NCBI GenBank assembly: GCA_019348575.1
Contig: JAHWJE010000116.1
Location: 1 to 6,099 of the forward strand
DNA: 6,099 nucleotides
Source: Actinomycetota bacterium
GTDB taxonomy: Bacteria > Actinomycetota > Thermoleophilia > Solirubrobacterales > Solirubrobacteraceae
Direction of reading: 5' to 3'
Part shown: piece after piece, positions 1 through 5,838 of the stretch
How the letters are laid out: every line of letters starts with the position of its first letter
Position numbering within the stretch: the stretch's first letter is position 1
Program-made: the position numbers and the translations under genes
The notes under the pieces: model-generated
Seen by the model: only the letters and a program-made list of their open reading frames with translations
Told to the model about the DNA's origin: nothing
Database searches by the model: none

Positions 1-696
1 GCAGATGACGACCACGTTGTCGTTGCGGTCGCGCATCAGCTCGAGCTCGTACTCCTTCCAGCCGAGGATCGACTCCTCCAGGAGCACCTCGGTGGTGACA
101 CTCGCGTGCAGCCCGCCGCCCCCGATCCGCACCAGGTCGGCCTCGTCGTGCGCGATCCCGCCGCCGGCGCCGCCCATGGTGAAGCTGGGGCGCACGACGA
201 CCGGGTAGCCGAGCTCCCCGACGCCGGCGCGCAGCTCGTCCATGGTGTGGCAGACGACGCTGCGCGCGCTCTCGCCGCCGACCTGCTCGACGATGTCCTT
301 GAACGCCTGCCGGTCCTCGCCGCGCCGGATCGCGTCGACGTCGGCGCCGATCAGCTCGACGCCGTACTGCTCCAGGGTCCCGGCGGCGTGCAGCGCCATC
401 GCGGCGTTCAGCGCGGTCTGCCCGCCGAGCGTGGCGAGCAGCGCGTCCGGCCGCTCCTTCTCGATGACCTTGGTGACGAACTCCGGCGTGATCGGCTCGA
501 GGTAGGTCGCATCGGCGAACTCCGGGTCGGTCATGATCGTCGCGGGGTTGCTGTTGATCAGGACGACCCGCAGGCCCTCCTCCTTGAGGACCTTGCACGC
601 CTGCACGCCTGAGTAGTCGAACTCGGCCGCCTGGCCGATGACGATCGGGCCGGAGCCGAGGATCAGGATGCGCTGGATGTCGTTACGCCGCGGCAC
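1..696 (-). CDS. carB: Carbamoyl-phosphate synthase large subunit, N-terminal 232 residues (3' end outside window)
   Basis: CarB makes carbamoyl phosphate from bicarbonate, two ATP and ammonia delivered by CarA, feeding pyrimidine and arginine synthesis in the cytoplasm. Translating the minus strand from 696 gives an unbroken frame to the window edge, starting [20 protein letters not shown] and containing [30 protein letters not shown] and [14 protein letters not shown]. These are the pre-ATP-grasp region and the start of the first ATP-grasp (carboxyphosphate) domain. Numbering stays collinear with E. coli CarB: Arg129, Arg169, Gly175-Gly176, Glu208 and Glu215 all fall at the same positions. 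The last visible residues are NDNVVVIC, where the family continues with SIEN. The start is GTG at 696, supported by GGAG at 707-704 with a 7-nt spacer. It overlaps the end of carA by 14 nt, so translation is probably coupled. About 840 further residues should lie to the left. The frame is easy to miss because it has no stop codon inside the window. Confidence 0.96.
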   Translation of the reverse strand, partial: MPRRNDIQRILILGSGPIVIGQAAEFDYSGVQACKVLKEEGLRVVLINSNPATIMTDPEFADATYLEPITPEFVTKVIEKERPDALLATLGGQTALNAAMALHAAGTLEQYGVELIGADVDAIRRGEDRQAFKDIVEQVGGESARSVVCHTMDELRAGVGELGYPVVVRPSFTMGGAGGGIAHDEADLVRIGGGGLHASVTTEVLLEESILGWKEYELELMRDRNDNVVVIC

Positions 697-1825
697 GGAG
701 CTGCTCCAGGAAGCGGTCGAAGAGGTAGAGGCTGTCGTTGGGACCGGGGCCGGCCTCGGGGTGGTACTGGACCGTGCCGCCGGCGACGTCGAGCAGGGTG
801 AGCCCTTCGACGGTGCGGTCGTACAGGTTGATGTGCGACAGCTGCGCGGCGCCGAAGTCCGTCTCCCAGCGGACGGGCTCGTCGCCGGCGATCGTGCGCT
901 CGCCGCCGGGACCGAGCACGGCGAAGCCGTGGTTCTGCGACGTGATCTCGATCCGGCCCGTCTCGAGGTCCTTGACGGGGTGGTTGGCGCCACGGTGGCC
1001 GAACGGCAGCTTGAAGGTCTCGAGGCCGACCGCGCGGCAGAGCAGCTGGTGTCCGAGGCAGATGCCGAACGTCGGCTTGCGCCCGACGAGCGCGCGCAGC
1101 GTGTCGACGATGTAGTCCAGCGCCGCCGGGTCCCCCGGCCCGTTCGCGAGGAAGATCGCGTCGGGGTCGGAGGCCAGCAGCGCCTGCGCGCTCACCGTGC
1201 ACGGATGCAGCTCCAGGACGGCGCCGCGCTCGACGATGTTGCGCACGATCGAGCCCTTGATCCCGGTGTCGATCGCGGCGATCCGCGGGCCGCTGCCGCC
1301 GCCGTGGATCGTCGTCTCGCGCGGCGTCACGACGCGCGCGAGGTCGGCGCCCCGCATCGAGGGCTCGGCGGCGATCAGCGCCTGCGCTTCGGCGACGCGC
1401 ATCGCGCCGGGAAAGACGCCGCCGCGCATCGAGCCGGCGGCGCGGATGTGGCGCACGAGGGCGCGCGTGTCGACCTCGCTGATCGCCGGGATGCCGCAGT
1501 CGACGAGCCAGTCGAGCCAGCCGCGCTCGGCGCTCGGCGCGTCCTCGGTGTTCGTCGCGCTGCGCATGACGACCGCCCGCGCCCAGACGCGCGAGGACTC
1601 CATCGCCTGCTCGCTGACGCCGTAGTTGCCGATGTGCGGATAGGTGAACGTGATGATCTGACCGGCGAACGAGGGGTCGCTGAGCGATTCCTGGTAGCCG
1701 GACATGCCGGTCGTGAAGACGACCTCGCCGGTCGCGGCCTCCGGCGCGCCGACCGCGATGCCGTCGAAGCGCGCGCCGTCCTCGAGCAGCACGTAGGCGG
1801 AGGAAGGGTTTCGGCCTCCGGTCAT
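683..1825 (-). CDS. carA: Carbamoyl-phosphate synthase small subunit (glutamine amidotransferase)
   Basis: CarA hydrolyses glutamine and channels the ammonia to CarB. The 380-residue product has the usual length. Residues ~10-145 are the CPSase small-chain N-terminal domain ([28 protein letters not shown]). Residues ~180-375 are a class I glutamine amidotransferase with the oxyanion region ANGPGDP, the nucleophile Cys256 in [19 protein letters not shown], and His355/Glu357 in YHPEAGPGP. All catalytic residues are present. A stretch between QNHGFAV and the His (around [16 protein letters not shown]) makes the Cys-His spacing about 15 residues longer than in E. coli; this looks like a family variant, not damage. 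The start is ATG 1825, which overlaps the stop of a 13-codon mini-ORF (ATGA) and lies in the second copy, in reading order, of a duplicated 38-bp unit. The only SD-like sequence, GAAGG, is a rather long 12 nt away, which suggests dependence on coupling. The 3' end overlaps carB. Confidence 0.97.
   Translation of the reverse strand: MTGGRNPSSAYVLLEDGARFDGIAVGAPEAATGEVVFTTGMSGYQESLSDPSFAGQIITFTYPHIGNYGVSEQAMESSRVWARAVVMRSATNTEDAPSAERGWLDWLVDCGIPAISEVDTRALVRHIRAAGSMRGGVFPGAMRVAEAQALIAAEPSMRGADLARVVTPRETTIHGGGSGPRIAAIDTGIKGSIVRNIVERGAVLELHPCTVSAQALLASDPDAIFLANGPGDPAALDYIVDTLRALVGRKPTFGICLGHQLLCRAVGLETFKLPFGHRGANHPVKDLETGRIEITSQNHGFAVLGPGGERTIAGDEPVRWETDFGAAQLSHINLYDRTVEGLTLLDVAGGTVQYHPEAGPGPNDSLYLFDRFLEQLRAAA
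704..707 (-). promoter_or_regulatory. Shine-Dalgarno of carB inside the end of carA
   Basis: GGAG on the minus strand lies 7 nt before the GTG at 696 and within the last codons of carA. It fixes the carB start at GTG 696 and makes the 14-nt carA/carB overlap credible, since there is no other in-frame start as well placed. Confidence 0.6.
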
Positions 1826-1895
1826 CGCAAGCTCTGACCTTCGGACGACGTTACACAGGTCATCGCAAGCTCTGACCTTCGGACGACGTCACACG
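1820..1895. repeat. Tandem duplication of a 38-bp unit at the pyrC/carA joint
   Basis: Two adjacent 38-bp copies, 1820-1857 and 1858-1895, match at 36 of 38 positions, with 32 consecutive identical bases; the differences are at 1852/1890 and 1857/1895. Read on the minus strand, each copy carries an SD-like GAAGG, a stop/start ATGA and the same ten codons ([10 protein letters not shown]). One copy forms the C-terminus and stop of pyrC; the other lies directly before and at the carA start. Because 38 is not a multiple of three, the duplication leaves pyrC and carA open and inserts a short ORF between them. Each unit also contains a 5-bp inverted repeat, GGTCA/TGACC. Whether the unit also occurs elsewhere in the genome cannot be judged here. 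Confidence 0.93.
1822..1863 (-). CDS. 13-residue mini-ORF between pyrC and carA created by the tandem repeat
   Basis: ATG at 1863 overlaps the pyrC stop (ATGA, 1863-1860) and the frame [13 protein letters not shown] ends with TGA at 1824-1822, which itself overlaps the carA ATG (1825). Its last ten residues repeat the pyrC C-terminus because both are encoded by copies of the same 38-bp unit. If translated, it would act mainly as a relay for ribosomes moving from pyrC to carA. No function of the peptide is implied. The frame is certain; translation is inferred only from the two ATGA overlaps and the SD-like GAAGG upstream. Confidence 0.4.
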   Translation of the reverse strand: MTCVTSSEGQSLR

Positions 1896-3263
1896 ACTCA
1901 GGATCGTGGAGCGTTCGCGGTACACGACCGCGCCGGCGGCGACCGTCAGCAGCACCCGCCCGCGCAGGCTGCGGCCGGCAAAGCAGCAGTTCTCCGAGCG
2001 GCTCTCGTAGCCGCTCTCCCCCACGACCCACTGCGCGTCGAGGTCGACGAGCACGAGGTTCGCCGGCTCGCCGACGGCGATCTGCGGGACGAAGAGGTCC
2101 AGCAGCCCGAGGCCGGACGTGAGCTTCTCGACGAGAAGCTCGAGCGGCAGGATCCCGGGCACGACGAGGTCGGTGTAGACGGACGCGAACGCCGTCTCCA
2201 GCCCTGTCGTTCCCATCGGCGCGCGCTCGAACGGGACCTCCTTCTCGTCGCGCGCGTGCGGCGCGTGATCGGTCGCGATGCAGTCGATCACCCCGCTGCG
2301 CAGTCCCTCGATCAGCGCCTGGCGGTCCTCCTCGCTGCGCAGCGGCGGGTTCATCTTGCGCCGCGGGTCGAGCCCGCGCACGTCCTCGTCGGTCATCGTC
2401 AGGTGATGCGGGCTGGCCTCGCAGGTCACGGCCACGCCGCGCGCCTTCGCCGCCGCGATCACCTCGACCGATTCGCGCGCCGACAGGTGCTGGATGTGGA
2501 TCCTCGCCTGCTCGTACTCGGCGAGGGCGCAGTCGCGGGCGATCATCGTCGACTCGCTGACGCTGGGGATGCCGGCGACCCCGAGCAGCGCGCTGACGGT
2601 CCCCTCGTGCATCGCGCCCGCGCCCGACAGGGCTGGGTCCTCCTCGTGCAGGGCGAGCACTCCGCCGCACAGCCGCTGGTACTGCAGCGCGCGGCGAAGC
2701 ACGCCGGCGTCGGCGACGGGGCGCCCGTCGTCGGTGAACCCGGCGGCGCCGAGCGCGCGCAGCTCGGCCATCTCGGTCAGCTCGCTGCCCTGCAGGCCGC
2801 GCGTGATCGCGGGCATGAAGCCGACCGGGACGCGTGCCTCGCGCGCGGCGGCATCGAGCAGGGCGCCGAGGATCGGCGCGCTGTCGACGACCGGCGCCGT
2901 GTTCGGCATCGCGATCACCGCGCAGTAGCCGCCGGCGGCCGCCGCGCGCGTGCCGGTCTCGAGGTCCTCCTTGTGCTCCTGGCCGGGCGTGCGCAGGTGC
3001 ACGTGCGGGTCGACGAAGGCCGGAAGCAGGTGGCGCCCGTCGCCGTCGACCGTCTCGGCGCCGGCGGGCGCCGCGATCGTGCCCGGGGCGGCGATCTCCG
3101 CGATCTCGCCGCCGCGCACGAGCACGTCGTGCGCGCCGTCGAGGCCGGTCCGCGGGTCGAGCGCGTGGACGTCGCGCAGCAGCAGGTCGGCGAATCGCGT
3201 CGGAGCGCAGACGAGGCGGACGCAGGACGAGGCGCCGGCTGCCAGAGGCTCGTGCGGGGTCAT
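1860..3263 (-). CDS. pyrC: Dihydroorotase, class I (third step of UMP synthesis)
   Basis: This zinc amidohydrolase cyclises N-carbamoyl-L-aspartate to dihydroorotate. The 467-residue product shows the family motifs in order: DPHVHLRTPG (metal ligands His87, His89; Arg91 for substrate), AMPNT, GFTDDGRPV (Asp178/Asp179, where class I enzymes carry the metal-bridging Asp), LHEED with His206, EASPHHL with His286/287, KMNPPLR, and IATDHAPH with the catalytic Asp332. The active site looks intact. It is about 40 residues longer than typical family members, from an unremarkable ~35-residue N-terminal extension and an odd C-terminal tail ([10 protein letters not shown]) encoded by the 38-bp repeat. 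The start is ATG 3263, whose ATGA overlaps the stop of the pyrB fragment (3262-3260), so it was evolved for coupling to full-length pyrB. In its present setting the nearest upstream start is that of the rsmI/pyrB chimera. Confidence 0.96.
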   Translation of the reverse strand: MTPHEPLAAGASSCVRLVCAPTRFADLLLRDVHALDPRTGLDGAHDVLVRGGEIAEIAAPGTIAAPAGAETVDGDGRHLLPAFVDPHVHLRTPGQEHKEDLETGTRAAAAGGYCAVIAMPNTAPVVDSAPILGALLDAAAREARVPVGFMPAITRGLQGSELTEMAELRALGAAGFTDDGRPVADAGVLRRALQYQRLCGGVLALHEEDPALSGAGAMHEGTVSALLGVAGIPSVSESTMIARDCALAEYEQARIHIQHLSARESVEVIAAAKARGVAVTCEASPHHLTMTDEDVRGLDPRRKMNPPLRSEEDRQALIEGLRSGVIDCIATDHAPHARDEKEVPFERAPMGTTGLETAFASVYTDLVVPGILPLELLVEKLTSGLGLLDLFVPQIAVGEPANLVLVDLDAQWVVGESGYESRSENCCFAGRSLRGRVLLTVAAGAVVYRERSTILSRVTSSEGQSLR

Positions 3264-3580
3264 GCCAGCTGCGGTTCCGTGGGCCGCGGGGCGCTGCGCT
3301 CGTCGCGCGCCCCCGCCAGCACCTCGTAGAGGACGGCCATCCGCACCACCACGCCGGACTTCACCTGCATCGTGATCACCGCCTGCGGCGAGTCGACGAC
3401 CTCGCCCGACAGCTCCACGCCGCGGTTGACAGGGCCCGGGTGCATGAGCACCTGGCGCGGGCCGAGGCGGCGGCCGTTGATCTGGTAGTTGGCGGCGTAC
3501 TCGCGCAGGCTCGGCACGAAGTGCTGGTCCATGCGCTCGTGCTGCATCCGCAGCGCGTAGACGACGTCGGCCTCGCGCAG
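3260..3580 (-). pseudogene. pyrB: 3' remnant of pyrB (aspartate carbamoyltransferase catalytic chain)
   Basis: Full PyrB is about 310 residues; only the last ~105 are present. Visible family features are ALRMQHERMD (the Arg and Gln match E. coli Arg229 and Gln231, aspartate-domain contacts), VPSLREYAANYQIN, the HPGPVNRGVEL loop (equivalent to E. coli HPLPRVDE) and the closing helix VRMAVLYEVL. Missing are the STRTRTSFE-type carbamoyl-phosphate motif, the HPTQ region and the rest of the N-terminal domain, so it cannot catalyse the carbamoylation of aspartate. Its place directly before pyrC with an ATGA overlap is the standard order pyrB-pyrC-carA-carB. The exact left limit of the homology is uncertain within the shared LREADVV codons (3580-3560). 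Confidence 0.87.
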
Positions 3581-3658
3581 CGCGCTCAGCACGCGCAGCG
3601 TGACGTCTTCGAGGTTGCCGATCGGGGTCGGGCAGACGATGAGCCGGCCGAGGGCCAC
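3560..3658 (-). pseudogene. rsmI: 5' remnant of rsmI (16S rRNA C1402 2'-O-methyltransferase)
   Basis: Full RsmI is about 280 residues and methylates the 2'-O of C1402 in 16S rRNA using S-adenosylmethionine. Only the first ~33 residues are here: the opening beta strand and the P-T-P-I-G-N-L-x-D-[IV]-T-x-R signature (residues 10-22), which is highly specific to this family. The conserved AEDTRxT segment that should follow directly is absent, as are the later VSDAGTP and PGPSA-type motifs. The remnant lies 36 nt behind the ROK kinase stop and in the same direction, so rsmI was probably the next gene in that neighbourhood. Confidence 0.8.
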
Positions 3659-3694
3659 CCCTGGATCACAGCAGAACGACTAAGGACGTATCTC
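3659..3694. other. Spacer between the ROK kinase and the rsmI/pyrB chimera
   Basis: These 36 bp, at about 50% G+C, are clearly more AT-rich than the coding sequence on either side. On the minus strand an AGGAG-like sequence overlaps the ROK stop codon but has no start codon at a useful distance; the only usable start for the following frame is GTG 3658. I find no convincing terminator or TANNNT-type -10 element. Confidence 0.45.
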
Positions 3695-4669
3695 CTAAAC
3701 GGCAGTGCAGTGCCCGTCGAGCGCCAGCGCCGCGGCGCCGAGCATCCCCGACTCCGCCCCGAAGCGGGCCGGCACGATCCGCACGTGCTCCTTGGAGGGC
3801 GACAGCGCACGTGCCGCGACGACCGCACGCGCGGGCTCGAGCAGCAGCTCGCCCGCCGCGATCACCCCGCCGCCGATCACGACCACCTCGGGGTTGAGCA
3901 TGTTCACGAGGTTGGCGACGCCGATCCCCAGCCAGCGGCCGATCGCGGCCACCGCGTCGATCGCGGCCTGGTCGCCGTCGTGCGCAAGCTCGGTCACGAG
4001 CGGACCGCTGATCTCGCGCCCGGAGACGAGCGCCTGGCCCAGCCCCGAGCGCGGGCGCTCGGCGGCGATCCGCCGCGCCTCGCGCGCGAGCGCCGCGCCG
4101 GAGACGAGCGCCTCGAGGCAGCCGTGGTTGGGGCAGTTGCCGTTGCAGCGCGGGCCATCGGCCTGGATGACCATGTGGCCGAGCTCGGCGCCCGCGCCCT
4201 GGCTGCCGCGCTGCAGAACGCCGCCGAGGACGAGCCCGCCACCGATGCCGGTGCCGATCGTCAGCAGCGCCGCGTCGCGCGCGCCGCGCGCCGCGCCGAA
4301 GCGCCACTCGGCGAGCATCGCGGCGTTGGCGTCGTTGTCGACGAACACCGGCAGCCCGATCCGCTCGCCGACGAGATCGCGAAACGGCACGTCTGCGAGC
4401 GGCAGGTGCGTCGACATCACCGCGATGGCGCGGCGCTGGTCGATCAGGCAGGGAATCCCGATCCCCACGGCCTGCACCGAGCCCGAGCCGCCCTCGATCG
4501 CATCGCGCACCTCCTCCACCGCCGAGACGACCGTGTCGATCACCGCGCTGTGGTCGCCGCCACGCGCCGGCCGCGTGGCACGATGGTGGACGTTGAGCTC
4601 CCGGTCGACCGCGCCGGCCAGGAGCTTCGTACCACCGAGGTCGACCCCGATCACACAGCCGGTCGCCAC
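3695..4669 (-). CDS. ROK-family sugar kinase (glucokinase-like)
   Basis: ROK kinases phosphorylate glucose or related sugars with ATP; a subset are repressors, but this protein begins directly with the kinase fold and has no helix-turn-helix. The 324 residues show the N-terminal phosphate loop VIGVDLGGTK (residues 6-15), VDNDANAA with catalytic Asp113, the ATP motif GTGIGGGLVLGG, and GAELGH with Glu163 and zinc ligand His165. The zinc cysteines are Cys175, Cys179 and Cys184 in CNGNCPNHGCLE, a spacing of C-x3-C-x4-C where the textbook ROK signature is C-x-C-x4-C. A late glycine-rich VVVIGGGVIAAGE closes the ATP site. I place the start at GTG 4669 (MATGCVIGVD) because upstream in-frame sequence is arginine-rich shadow of the opposite gene; GTG 4654 is an alternative. 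Substrate is inferred only as a hexose, most likely glucose. It is divergent from the LCP gene with 23 bp between the starts. Confidence 0.93.
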   Translation of the reverse strand: MATGCVIGVDLGGTKLLAGAVDRELNVHHRATRPARGGDHSAVIDTVVSAVEEVRDAIEGGSGSVQAVGIGIPCLIDQRRAIAVMSTHLPLADVPFRDLVGERIGLPVFVDNDANAAMLAEWRFGAARGARDAALLTIGTGIGGGLVLGGVLQRGSQGAGAELGHMVIQADGPRCNGNCPNHGCLEALVSGAALAREARRIAAERPRSGLGQALVSGREISGPLVTELAHDGDQAAIDAVAAIGRWLGIGVANLVNMLNPEVVVIGGGVIAAGELLLEPARAVVAARALSPSKEHVRIVPARFGAESGMLGAAALALDGHCTAV

Positions 4670-4692
4670 GATCGGCCACCATACACGGCTCG
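4670..4692. promoter_or_regulatory. 23-bp divergent gap between ROK kinase and LCP gene
   Basis: Both genes start outward from this gap, so their promoters must overlap the opposite coding regions if both are transcribed from here. On the minus strand TATGGT (4683-4678) fits TANNNT and lies 8 nt before GTG 4669, compatible with a leaderless or near-leaderless ROK transcript; no good -35 is evident. Neither start has a convincing Shine-Dalgarno; the plus-strand ATG at 4693 has none. This is a motif-level suggestion only. Confidence 0.25.
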
Positions 4693-5802
4693 ATGGCGCC
4701 ACCCGAGGACCCCGACGAGCCCGCGGGCCGGCCCGAGTACCGCGTCTATCGCTCGCGCAAGCCCCTCTTCGGGCGCCGTGGCGGCGATGGCGGCGCCGAC
4801 CTGCGGCGCCTGCGCGGCGGGGCACAGCAGCCGTCCCGACGCATGCGCGGACTGCGCCGCGGAGCCGCTCGTCCAGCCCCGGGCGCCATGCGCAGGCCGA
4901 TCGGCGGCTGGCGGATCGCGGGCTGGCTGCTGGCCGCGGTGCTCGCCTGGGTCGCGCTGTCGGCGGTCGTCTTCCTGGTCAGCGCGCAGATCCAGCAGGG
5001 CAAGGTCTCAGACGCAAACGAGTACCTCGGCGGCGGCGGCTATCCGCTGACGTCACCGAACAACATCCTCGTCCTGGGCTCCGACGTGCGCACGGAGCGC
5101 AACGCCGAGCCCGGCGCGCAGACGAGCGGCAACGGCCGTTCGGACTCGATCCTGCTGCTGCGCGTCGGAGGCGGTGCGAACAGCCGCATGGCGATCGCGC
5201 GCGACACCGTCGTCGACATCCCCGGCGCCGGGCGCGGGAGGATCAACGCCGCCTACTCGATCGGCGGCGCGGCACTCGCCGTGCAGACCGTCGAGCAATA
5301 CACCGGGGTCGACATCAACCACGTGATGGTCGTGAGCTTCGAGGACTTCCCGGAGCTGATCGACGCGATGGGCGGCATCACCTACCGAGGCGGGTGCGTC
5401 GTGTCGCGCATCAACGGCGGCTTCCGGAACGGCGGCTACACGCTGCGCCTGCCCGCGGGCAGGACGCACATCGACGGACAGCAGGCGCTGGCACTCGCCC
5501 GCACGCGCAAGAACGACTGCAACCGCAAGGAGGACGACCTGACGCGCGCGCGGCGCCAGCAGAAGATCGCCGCCGCGATGAAGCGCCGGCTGCTGTCGCC
5601 GGCGGCGTTCGCGCGCCTGCCGCTGATCTCCTGGAACGTCCCGAAGGCGCTGCGCTCGGACATGAGCGGGCCGACGCTGCTGGGCATCTTCGGCGCGCTG
5701 GCCGTCGCGGGCACGCCGCAGACCGTGGTGCTGGGAACGCTCTCGGGGCAGGTCCCCGAGAGCGTCAGGCAGGCGAAGGTCCGGCGCTTCCTCGAGGGCT
5801 GA
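4693..5802 (+). CDS. LytR-CpsA-Psr (LCP) family cell-wall polymer ligase
   Basis: LCP proteins move lipid-linked anionic polymers (teichoic acids, arabinogalactan or capsule, by lineage) onto peptidoglycan at the outer face of the membrane. The 369-residue product has a basic, proline/arginine-rich cytosolic N-terminus (1-~70, including PEYRVYRSRKPLFGRR), one transmembrane helix (~75-97) and an extracytoplasmic LCP domain (~120-300). Domain motifs are ILVLGSDVR (Asp131), GRSDSILLLRV (Arg149, Asp151), MAIARDTVVDIP (Arg170, Asp171), INAAYSIGG and the late DDLTRARRQQ arginines. These are the positions that hold Mg2+ and the polyprenyl pyrophosphate in the family. Two cysteines, Cys235 and Cys276, both fall in the extracytoplasmic domain and could form a disulfide. 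The start at ATG 4693 keeps the conserved-looking basic segment; ATG 4888 just before the helix is the alternative. The polymer substrate cannot be told from sequence. Confidence 0.94.
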   Translation: MAPPEDPDEPAGRPEYRVYRSRKPLFGRRGGDGGADLRRLRGGAQQPSRRMRGLRRGAARPAPGAMRRPIGGWRIAGWLLAAVLAWVALSAVVFLVSAQIQQGKVSDANEYLGGGGYPLTSPNNILVLGSDVRTERNAEPGAQTSGNGRSDSILLLRVGGGANSRMAIARDTVVDIPGAGRGRINAAYSIGGAALAVQTVEQYTGVDINHVMVVSFEDFPELIDAMGGITYRGGCVVSRINGGFRNGGYTLRLPAGRTHIDGQQALALARTRKNDCNRKEDDLTRARRQQKIAAAMKRRLLSPAAFARLPLISWNVPKALRSDMSGPTLLGIFGALAVAGTPQTVVLGTLSGQVPESVRQAKVRRFLEG

Positions 5803-5822
5803 CGCGCGCGACGACACGCGCG
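5803..5822. terminator. Possible GC hairpin between convergent LCP and FmdB genes
   Basis: CGCGCG repeated at 5803-5808 and 5817-5822 can form a 6-bp all-GC stem directly after the LCP stop, in the 36-bp gap between convergent genes. There is no T-run on either strand, and CG-alternating sequence is common in such genomes, so this is a weak call. Confidence 0.2.
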
Positions 5823-5838
5823 GGCGCGGCTAGGTCGT

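Larger units (their letters stand above)
3260..3658 (-). pseudogene. In-frame chimera: RsmI N-terminus joined to PyrB C-terminus
   Basis: A single 132-codon frame starts with GTG at 3658; the in-frame TAG at 3682-3680 lies just upstream and no other start codon falls between. Residues 1-33 read as the beginning of RsmI: GRLIVCPTPIGNLEDVTLR followed by a helix ending LREADVV. In RsmI the next residues should be AAEDTRHT or similar. Instead the frame continues YALRMQHERMD, which is PyrB, and stays PyrB to the stop, with the terminal VRMAVLYEVL helix. The product lacks nearly all of the RsmI methyltransferase fold and the whole carbamoyl-phosphate domain of PyrB, so neither activity is expected. 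An SD-like AGGGG abuts the GTG, too close to be good. The frame is undamaged and still overlaps pyrC by ATGA. It may be a genuine deletion fusion or an assembly misjoin; the sequence alone cannot separate these. Confidence 0.85.

Noticed and set aside
683..696. 14-nt carA/carB overlap as an anomaly
   Set aside because: Short overlaps are normal in tightly coupled operons and the carB start has a well-spaced GGAG.
638..1837. Long plus-strand open frame opposite carA (399 codons)
   Set aside because: Composition is Arg/Ala/Asp/Val-rich with no domain; it is the antisense shadow of carA, whose catalytic motifs are complete.
1820..1895. CRISPR-like repeat
   Set aside because: Only two directly abutting copies with no spacer, lying in coding/joint sequence.
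3681..3697. Short inverted repeat around the ROK stop as a terminator
   Set aside because: Arms (TAGGA/TCCTTA) pair over only five bases with a bulge and there is no T-run.
4145..4171. ROK zinc site as a novel variant (C-x3-C-x4-C)
   Set aside because: The spacing departs from the textbook signature, but I believe such CxxxCPxxGCxE versions are known among ROK kinases; all ligands are present, so it is not a finding.
4670..4825. Longer N-terminus for the ROK kinase back to ATG 4825
   Set aside because: The extra 52 residues are arginine-rich, precede the normal ROK phosphate loop and overlap the N-terminus of the LCP gene on the other strand.
2834..5050. Very long plus-strand open frame (738 codons)
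   Set aside because: It crosses pyrC, the chimera and the ROK gene in antisense and runs into the LCP gene in another frame; low-complexity Arg/Pro/Ala protein typical of high-GC shadows.
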